DNA from: Flavobacterium luteum | Lineage (GTDB): Bacteria > Bacteroidota > Bacteroidia > Flavobacteriales > Flavobacteriaceae | Length of the DNA stretch: 64,000 nucleotides | Reading direction: 5' to 3' | NCBI RefSeq assembly: GCF_008806775.1 | Contig: NZ_WAEM01000005.1 | Location: 158,138-222,137, forward strand | In this document: positions 34,301-42,500 of the stretch, one piece after another | Numbering within the stretch: the stretch's first letter is position 1 | Layout of the letters: each line of letters opens with the position of its first letter | Notes under the pieces: model-generated | What the model was told of the DNA's origin: nothing | What the model saw: the letters and a program-made list of their open reading frames with translations, nothing else | The model's database searches: none | Translations under genes and position numbers: made by a program

Positions 34301-35353
34301 TTAAGTTTTTACAGAAATATGCTGGCTAGAGGGTATCATTTAGGCCCTACTATTGATCATGACAACCATAATGTTACCCACGGGCATACCGCCACCTCGC
34401 GTACGGTGGTTTTGGCTAATTCATTGACCCAAAATGATGTTTTAGGGGCTATGCGCGCCATGCGTTTTTATGCTTCACAAGATTGTAATGCGTATGTCAA
34501 TTTTACGATCAACAACCAGCCGCTTGGTTCTATCATTATGAATGCAGGAGTACCAACTATTACTGTAACCACCTCGACAACAAATCCAGTAACTTCGCTT
34601 AAAATTTATTCAGGAATAGCGGGTAGTGGCACCAATGCAACTATTCTTACGAGTACTACTAGTGGTTCAATTACTTATTCACATACAGGTTTATCTAACC
34701 TCAGCTCTCGGTATTATTATATTGATATTACTGAATCTGATGGAAAAAGAATAGTAACAGCTCCTATATGGTATTCGCGAAATGATGCTGCTAGAAAAAG
34801 TAACGGCGGAAATGTGACGGAGTTTTTTACTGTAGCTGAACCAAAAAGAGTAGTTTTAAAATGGCGTACTACTAACGAAAGAGAAAGCCAATCTTTTACA
34901 GTAGAACGCTCGTATGATGCCATTCACTTTGAACTAATAGAAAGTACCTCTGGCAATGGGGTTGCTACCGCAAATTATTATACTGCTGTAGATGAATCGT
35001 CACAAAATAACGGAATTGCCTATTATCGGCTAACTCATTATGATGCGGAGCATCATGTCGTGTTTACTGATACTAAGAAAGTAATGCGAGAACTTATGCC
35101 TAAGTTCCAAGCTGTTGTTTATCCGAATCCGGTTACGGATGCCACTACTTTACATTTAGAAAATGCGAATGGCGAATTGGTTCAGCTAAAAATACATGAT
35201 CTTACAGGGAAGTTGGTTTACAGTACTGAATTGCAAACTGCTGTTGGAGATCAAGAAATAAAACTGCCTGTACAAAAACTGGCTTCAGGTGTTTATTTGT
35301 TGCTGGCACAATCGAGTGGTTACTTTGTAAAGACTAAGCTTACAAAATTGTAA
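31391..35353 (+). CDS. T9SS-secreted PHP-domain (CehA/McbA-like) metallohydrolase with repeats
   Basis: A 1320-residue exoprotein with signal peptide (ends TVTSQ). Order: lamin-tail-like domain (about 27-195, RWIELTNMGS, SSVLIGNT), five fibronectin-like repeats of about 118 residues (199-785), a PHP metallohydrolase domain (about 790-1060), a linker domain, and a T9SS sorting domain. Metal-site residues of the PHP fold are in place: H797-x-H799, E829-H830, GMEWG, H923 in LAHP, D989-H990. This supports a real phosphoesterase or related hydrolase, displayed or released outside the cell. Repeats 2 and 3 are nearly identical in DNA. Substrate unknown. Confidence 0.88.
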   Translation: MKIKLYSIKQCIVTCLLFFSLHTVTSQIIISQYYEGTGTNRWIELTNMGSTSINTASPQLKLGIWTKSGTTGTIAFSGSPTATLNLNVVIPAYSSVLIGNTTNGTEVSYLTAASASQSDNVVMAYNGNDGIALLNSSNTVLDRFGNGINATDISYVRNNNVLTPTATFSTSQWTSVSLSAVNLASTTSPTRLKYHIAAPCATPASQPSALLFGTPTNTTASGSFSPTAASGYLVVYSTSAALSALPVNGTSYSAGVTLGNARVVSSSSATAFSITGLTASTTYYVSVFAYNNTSCSGGPNYRTSTPLNGSFTTDLNPCATPASQPSALLFGTPTNTTASGSFSPTVASGYLVVYSTSATLSALPVNGTSYSAGATLGNATVVSSGTTTAFGLSGLTASTSYYVSVFAYNNTSCSGGPNYRTSTPLNGSFTTDLNPCATPASQPSALLFGTPTNTTASGSFSPTVASGYLVVYSTSAALSALPVNGTSYSVGATLGNATVVSSGTTTAFGLSGLTASTSYYVSVFTYNNTSCSGGPNYRTSTPLNGSFTTDFNACIAPSSLPSNLVFSAATPSSVSGSFSSTVADGYLVVYSASPSLSAMPVNGTSYSVNTLLGNATVVSSGAATTFSLNGLAANSSYYVSVFAYNNANCIGGPIYTNTFLSAFFMTTTDSCSVPIDQPTALTFTNTTSTSITGSFVTSAADGYLVVYSTSATPTENPVNGTTYTSGMPLGNATVIKADANTTFATAGLTATTTYYVFVYSYNHINCSGGPAYNTVSPLSASITTSQASLYYYFGNFHSHSEYSDGTGLPSGDFAFGDTSNCMDFLGISEHNHVGAGMSLNNYALGLSQAAAATTPSFLAMYGMEWGVISSGGHAVVYGVDKLIGWDPGQYDIYVPQTNYTGNSGLFNVINSYSSSNAFATLAHPTNSDYNGIMSTYDSGADDAIVGSAVENGPSTSANITYSDPPASMAYLSFYRNMLARGYHLGPTIDHDNHNVTHGHTATSRTVVLANSLTQNDVLGAMRAMRFYASQDCNAYVNFTINNQPLGSIIMNAGVPTITVTTSTTNPVTSLKIYSGIAGSGTNATILTSTTSGSITYSHTGLSNLSSRYYYIDITESDGKRIVTAPIWYSRNDAARKSNGGNVTEFFTVAEPKRVVLKWRTTNERESQSFTVERSYDAIHFELIESTSGNGVATANYYTAVDESSQNNGIAYYRLTHYDAEHHVVFTDTKKVMRELMPKFQAVVYPNPVTDATTLHLENANGELVQLKIHDLTGKLVYSTELQTAVGDQEIKLPVQKLASGVYLLLAQSSGYFVKTKLTKL
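31985..33046 (+). repeat. Three 354-bp coding repeats inside the PHP-domain gene
   Basis: Starts at 31985, 32339 and 32693, exactly 354 bp (118 codons) apart. Units 2 and 3 differ at few positions; two more diverged units follow to about 33744. This points to recent in-frame duplication or conversion. Confidence 0.9.
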
Positions 35354-35382
35354 TCCTTAATTGGTGCTTTACAATTGATAAT

Positions 35383-36170
35383 TCACCACTCACTCTGATT
35401 TCAAAACCAAGCGAAGCGCCTTTTCTGCATGCTGGAAATCTATGTTTCTATGCGGTTAAAAACTTCTAGATCCGCTCGGGTCGATACAATTTTAAGTAAT
35501 AAAGCTATCGCATTATTATTTAAAATCACTCGAAGTGACGGTTGGTTAACTATTGTGCTAAGCGAAGTAACGAGTTGGGTAATAATTGATAGTTGACAAT
35601 GGACAATTCCTAATTCTTAAATCCTAAATCTTAAATTCTCACCCCAAAACCCTCAACCACCATATTTCTAAAACCAAGCGAAGCGCCTTTTTGCAAGTTG
35701 TACATCTATGTTTCTATGTGGTTAAAAACTTCTAGCTCCGCTCCGTTCGCTCCGCTCGGGTCGATACAATTTTAAGTGATAAAGCTGTCGCATTAGTATT
35801 TAAAATCACTCGAAGTGACGGTATGGTTAACTAGTGTGCTAAGCGAAGTGGCGGCGGTCTGATAATTGATAATTCTTAAATCCTAATTCTTAAATCTAAA
35901 ATTCTCAATCACCACTCACTCTGATTTCAAAAACCAAGCGAAGCGCCTTTTTGCAAGTTGTACATCTATGTTTCTATGTGGTTAAAAACTTCTAGCTCCG
36001 CTCTGTTCGCTCCGCTCGGGTCGATACAATTTTAAGTAATAAAGCTGTTGCATTAGTATTTAAAAACACTCGAAGTGACGTTTTGATGAACTATTGTGCT
36101 AATCGAAGTTTACGGTAGTGTGATAATTCACCAATCATAATTCATAACTTCTCGATACATTTTTTGTTCC
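35383..36170. repeat. Three tandem 260-bp intergenic repeat units
   Basis: The landmark ACCAAGCGAAGCGCC occurs at 35406, 35673 and 35933. Each unit has the GCGAAGCGCCTTTT module, a TATGTTTCTATG(T/C)GGTTAAAAACTTCT module, then a TCGATACA...ACTCGAAGTGACG element with the 14-bp-stem core. AT-rich filler (AATTCTTAAATC) separates units. No gene is present. Confidence 0.85.
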
Positions 36171-36180
36171 TCACGATAGG

Positions 36181-36232
36181 TATTGGGTGCAATTATTAAA
36201 ACTCCTTGACGTTTTAATAATTGCACCCAATA
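36181..36232. repeat. Perfect 22-bp inverted repeat with 8-nt loop
   Basis: TATTGGGTGCAATTATTAAA(AC) at 36181-36202 is exactly repeated inverted at 36211-36232. It follows a partial CTTCTCGATACATTTTT arm, so it may be another core of the constant-arm family. It lies about 275 bp upstream of the first giant gene. Confidence 0.85.
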
Positions 36233-36509
36233 GGTTCTTTTATTTTCATTCTTAAAAGTGTAATTTTTTTGTCTATTTATTTCATTAATATTTTTTTATA
36301 CCCTAAAAAACAACAATTTATCAACACGAAAACGTTATAGTTTATCATATTAATTTTTACGATTTGGAGGTAAAGCTATTTTTAGTACTTTAGATTTTTA
36401 ATACTTTACAGTATGTGTTTAAAAACAGGTATTTCACCCGATTTATTTGCGATTTATATAAAATACAGACCAATAAAGTAGCAGTAACAATTGATGTGTT
36501 TTCTAGATA
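36233..36509. other. AT-rich upstream region of the first giant gene
   Basis: Contains an ATACTTTACAGTAT imperfect palindrome (36400-36413). No exact TAnnTTTG box was found, and no gene is seen. Confidence 0.4.
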
Positions 36510-39500
36510 ATGAACACATTATTTAGAAAAAGAAATAACAAAATACCAAACCAATTTATTTACATTTTTAAACCAAAAATTATGATTAACACTTTACTTA
36601 ACTGGAAGAAAACTACACCAATTTCTCTCGAAAAGATTTTGCCGTCACTGTCAATAAAATCAAAAGTCATTGATGGGTATGTAGTTATAAAACACATGAG
36701 TACAATTATTGTACTTTTAGCTCTTTTGTTTGTATCAAATGATTTGTTTTCACAAGCTAATAATATGGCAAATAATACTGATTTTAATGCTACATATGGT
36801 AATCAGCAGATGGCTTTGGCTGGTTCAAGCACAGGAACTAATAATCAGATATGGACATTTAGAGCTAAAGCAAAAGGTACAGTAGTGTCTGGAACTTATT
36901 TTTATCAATTTAATGATTTTAATTATAATTCTAATAGAGTATGGAATTTAAATACTCCGACCTATAATACGATCGCTACCGCAATATATGGTACAGGCGG
37001 CTATAATGGCGGAATAAAAATGGGAGCAACAAATGTGAATAATTATTATACTTTTAATATTAGAAAAAACTTATCTACTTATAGTAATTCTGATATGGCA
37101 ATTCTGGAAACTACATTTAACCCTACAACAATCACTAGTTATACAACTCCATCTGGAATTATTGCAAGTCAAACGGCAACTGTTACAGTAACTTTACCTA
37201 GCAATCTGCAAACAAATGAATATCTTTATCTAGGATGGTCTACAGATAATTTTGCGACATCAGGAAACTCAGGGATTGTTTCGGTAGCAACTAATCCGTC
37301 AACAGGCAATTATACTTTTACAATTCCTGGCGCTGCAGCTAGTTCAATAGTAAGTTTTTATCCGTTTACATCTGTTTCATCAAGTACTCCTTCATATGCA
37401 AATGCTCCTTTACTTACTTTAAATATGCGAAGTTCAACAGGTGTAAATAATGCAGGAGTATATTCTTCTTATACAGTAGCTGGTCCTACAATTACACTAG
37501 GTACTTCTTCAGGGACATATAATGTAGCGGTAAATGGAACTTCTACAGTACAAACGTCTAGTGTATCAGGGTCAAACTTAACAACTGACATTCTCGCTAC
37601 AGCTCCAACAAGTCCTGCATATTATGAAGTAAGTTCCGATGGAACAACATGGGGATCTACAGCTACATTTACTCAAGTTGGAGGAAATGTTAGTGGCACA
37701 TTATCTATTAGATATAAGCCAACAGCTGTCGAAAATGCAGTTGCAAAAAATATAGTTTTAACTTCGACTGGGGCCACAACTAAAAATTACACCGCAACTG
37801 GAACTGCTCCGAATTCTATTACAGTACAGTTTCAAATACCTGGAAATTGGAGTGGAACAACAGTAAAAGTATATGCTTTTAATGGTGGTACAGTTAATAC
37901 AGTTGGGTTTCCGGGTAGTGATATGACCAATGTTGGCGGAGGATGGTATTCCTATCAATTAACCTATACCAATGCTAATACCAGTCTTTTATTTGATAAT
38001 GGAACGAGTAGTTATCAAACTAATGACATAACTGGAGTGTCAACTAGTACTTGTTGGAACACAACCTCTGGAAGTAGTGGGGTTAAGTATGTAGTAGCAA
38101 CTACATCCTGCCCATCTTCTAGTCCTTCAGTAACAACTCCTACAGTGACTAGTATAACAAATAATTCAGCTGTTTTAGGCGCTACTATAACAAACCAAAA
38201 TGCAAGTGCAGTTACTGATTATGGTACCGTTTACAACACAAGTACAGGAGTAACCACCCAGAATAAACTTTCTGCGGGTACAAATCCCGGTACGGTACCT
38301 CCTTCTTTTACTTATACACATTCTAGAAGTCTTTCTGCAGAAACTCAATATTTTTATAAAGGATATGCTACTAATGGTTCTGGTGATGGTTTAAGTTTGG
38401 AGGGGAATTTTTATACGCTTTCAAATCCAGCTTCGGGAACATCAACCGTTGCAGTAGCTAATCCATCATCATCAACATTAGATTTAAGTTGGACTACTGC
38501 TACTTTCCCTGGATCTGGCGCGGGAACTAAAGGGTATATATTATTAAGAGCTAATTCACCAACAGTTCCTTCTTTAAGTAATTCTAATGGTGCAGCTCCA
38601 GTAGCTGGTGCAGGAACTACGATTGTAAGTTCAACTATATTTAGCCCAACAACTTCTTTTACGGTTTCAAGTTTGGCACAAAGTCAAACTTATAATTTTG
38701 TATTGATTCCATTTACTGCTAATGCCACATCAACTGCGGCTACTTATAATTATTTAACTGGATTTGCGCCTACTGCATCAGGAACAACACTAGCCGGCCC
38801 AGCAATAACTAGCATATCTGGAACTATCTCTGGTGGTACTGGTATTTATACAGGAGAAACGATTACTATAAATGGTACAAATCTTTCTGGTGCTACTGCA
38901 GTTTCGTTTAACGGAGTTGCTGGTACTATTGTGGGTACTCCTGGAGCTTCATCATTTCAAGCAAAAATGCTTGATGGCACAAATGCATCTGGAAATATTT
39001 CAGTAACCATTTCAGGTGGTCCTCTAACAACAGCCTTTATTTTTTTAGGTTATAGAACGGCTGCTGCTGGAAATTGGACAACTTCAGGAACATGGACTGG
39101 AGGAATACTTCCGTCATCATCAAACAGATTGATTACTATAAACGATTTTGTTGATATTACTACTGATTTAAGTGGAACACAGACTGGAGCTTTCACTATT
39201 AATGCTACAGGAAAAATTACATTTGGAGTTTCTGGTAATCTTAAAATACAAACCGGTAATGCATTTACTAATAACGGAATCGTTGACATGACTTCGGGAG
39301 GAACATTTGAATTTGTAGGTGGAGCCACTTTCACGAATAATAATACATTTACTTCAGGTATAGGTACTGTTAATTTCAGTGGAGGAAGCACAACATTAGC
39401 AGGAACAACTGCCATAACGTTTAATAATTTATTTAATAGCTCATCGCTTTCTATATCTAAAATTCCTACAATAGCTGGAATTTTTAGGATTAACGGAGGA

Positions 39501-42500
39501 AGCGTTGCTACTGCAAATGCCATTATTTATAGTCCTGGTTCTACATTAACCTATGCCACAGGAGGAAATTACACTACAGGTAACGAATGGAAAGTGGGTA
39601 CTACCACAGGTACGGCTGTACCTAGTAATGTAACTATTATTTCAAGTATAGTTAATCCTACTGGTAATGCTTTAACATGTCCTGGTACTTTAACAATAAA
39701 TAATACGGGTATCTTTGGTATGAATAATAATTCAACACCTTTTACCGTTACTGGTGATTTAATTATTAATAGTGGCGGTCTCTTTAGATATTCATTTGCT
39801 TCAACAAATAGCCCGCTTACCGTAAATGGTTCTATAGATATTAAATCAGGAGGTGTACTCAACTTAACGAATGCCAATTCAGGTTGTGACATGACCGTTG
39901 GGGGTGGTTTTAAAAATGCAGGAACTTTTACCCATAACAATAGAAGAGTTACCTTAAACGGAAGTTCAGCTCAAGTTATAGATGGTGGTAATTGGAACAA
40001 TTTTGACCTCGTAACAAACGCATTTTATGATTTAACAATAAGTAATTCAAATGGAGGCGTTTCGCTCGGTAGCGCCGTTTGTGTAACCAATTCGCTAACA
40101 CTTTCTAATGGAATTGTTTCTACAAATTCAAATTTATTAAGAGTAACGTCAACTAATTCAGGAGCTGTTTCTGGATTTAGTGGTAACTCTTATATTAATG
40201 GATCATTGCAACGCGCATTACCAGGTTCATTAGCTAGTGGTAGTACCTATGTATTTCCAGTAGGTAAATTAGGAGGTACTAATCCTGGATATTATCCGAT
40301 GTCATTGGTCAATCCAATAACAACTTCTCCAGTTAATCTTACCGCTGAAGCTTTCAATACAACATCAAATGGTGTTCTTGGGTCAGGTTTGTTTTCAATC
40401 AGTAACACGGAGTATTGGTCTTTAGCGTCTACTGGTGCTTTTACAAGCAGTACGTATTCACTACAAAGAGTAGCGACAAATAGTAACACTTTTGATGCTA
40501 TAGCTAGAAGTGCAAATGTATCACCTGCAAGTACCTTTACTTCTATAGGAGGCACACCAAGTGGCACTTCAATAAATGGTTCGTCAAGTGCGTCAGGAGC
40601 TACGCAACAATATTTTGCTTTCGCTCGTTTGTCACCAGTAATCACTTTAGGAAGTACGCCGCTCGCAGGATTTAGTACAACACAATGTATCAATTCTACT
40701 TCTTCAGTACAAACCTTTACGGTTGCTGGTACTTCACTTAATGGAGATATCACCCTAACGCCACCAGCTAATTTTGAGATTTCTAAAACATCTAGTAGTG
40801 CTGGTTTTGTAGATAGTACAGGTTCTATAACAGTTTCTCCTACCAATAGCACCGTGGCACCAACAACAATATTTGTACGCTTTAAACCAACGGCTGCTAT
40901 CGCCTATTCAGACAATATTTCAGTTGCAACTGCAAATGCTACCACACAAAATGTTGCGGTTTCAGGAACAGGGGTTGCAGAACCTATTGCAGGAACGATT
41001 TCTGCTGATACTTCTGTTTGCTTGGGTCAAGGAACTACAGTAAATGTAACAAGTAGTTTTGGTGCAATACAATGGGAACGTTCTACAAATAATGTAACTT
41101 GGCATGCTATAACAGGTGCTACAGCTACATCTTATAGTCCTACAGCTCATACTGTAACTACGTATTATAGAGCAATTGCGTCTAATGGCAGTTGTACACC
41201 AGTAACATCAGCAACAAGTACAATAACCCTTAAAGATGTGAGTACGAGCTCAGCAGCGGCTTCGCTTTATGCAACAAACTGGACAGATGGTCAAGATGAT
41301 ACTAGACCCGGTTTAGGTCCTTGGATTATGTCACCATCTACAAATAATGCATTTGCAGGATTCTTTATTGGTTCCTCAAACCTTAATGATGCAGGAACAC
41401 CTAGTTTGCCAAATATTAATACTTCAAGTCGTGCATGGGGAATGTATTCTAATACGAGTAATACTGCTAGTGCTGTTAGAGCTATTACGAATACTCTTTA
41501 CATCGGGCAAAGTATTAGTTTTTCATTAGATTCTGGTAGTATAAAAAATGGAGGTACTGTGGGAATGGGACTTCAAAATGCTTCAAGTGAAAACCTTATG
41601 GAATTGTATTTTGTAGGAGGACAATCAAATTATACCCTTAATGATGGAACCAATACAAATACCGATACAGGTGTTCCTTTTACTAGAGGAGGTATTGAAG
41701 TAGTGATAACATTAGTCTCATCAAGTTCTTATAATATTACTATTATTCGCAAAAATGACGGTAGTTCATATTCATTTACTAGTAGATCATTAAAAATCCC
41801 TACAAATGCACGAGTAGTTTCTAGAATTCGTTTCTTCAGTTTTAATTCAGGGAATAATTTAGATGGTGGTGCCGATGTAGATTATAATACTTTTGTAAAC
41901 AATCTTTCTTTAAGTAATCCAAACATTACCACGCAGCCATCAGCTACTGCAAGAGAATATTGTTTGGGTGCAACAGCAGCCGGATTAAGTGTTGCTGCTT
42001 CAGGAACAAACTTATCATATGCTTGGAAAAGTAGCACTCAAAATAGTACAACTTTGGGTACAATTTCAGGCGTGTTAGGGACTAGTGCGAGCTACACTCC
42101 TGATACTACTACCGCAGGATCATTATGGTATTTTTGTGTAGTAACTAGTGATTGTGGCACGAGTACAAGCACAGTTTCAGGAGAATATAAAATTAATCCT
42201 TTGCCTACTGTAGTTTCATCTTCATCCACTTCAGTTACCTATGACGGCGGTGCTAAAACATCATCGGCTACTGCTTCTGCTGGAAGTACAATTGATTTTT
42301 ATGATGCTGCAACAAATGGAACTTTGCAAGGTTCGGCTGGTACGACAACCACAACAGCTACACCAAGCAGAACAACAGCTGGAGTTTATACCTTTTATGC
42401 AGAGGCAAGAAACCTAACTTCTGGTTGTGTGAGTACTGACCGAACTACGGTGACACTTACAATAGCCAAAGCAGCGTCTACTATCAGTGTAACAGGGGCT

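Noticed and set aside
39050..40852. Long minus-strand frames inside giant gene 1
   Set aside because: Shadow frames of a Thr/Ser/Gly-rich coding sequence; valine/proline-rich composition and no plausible starts.
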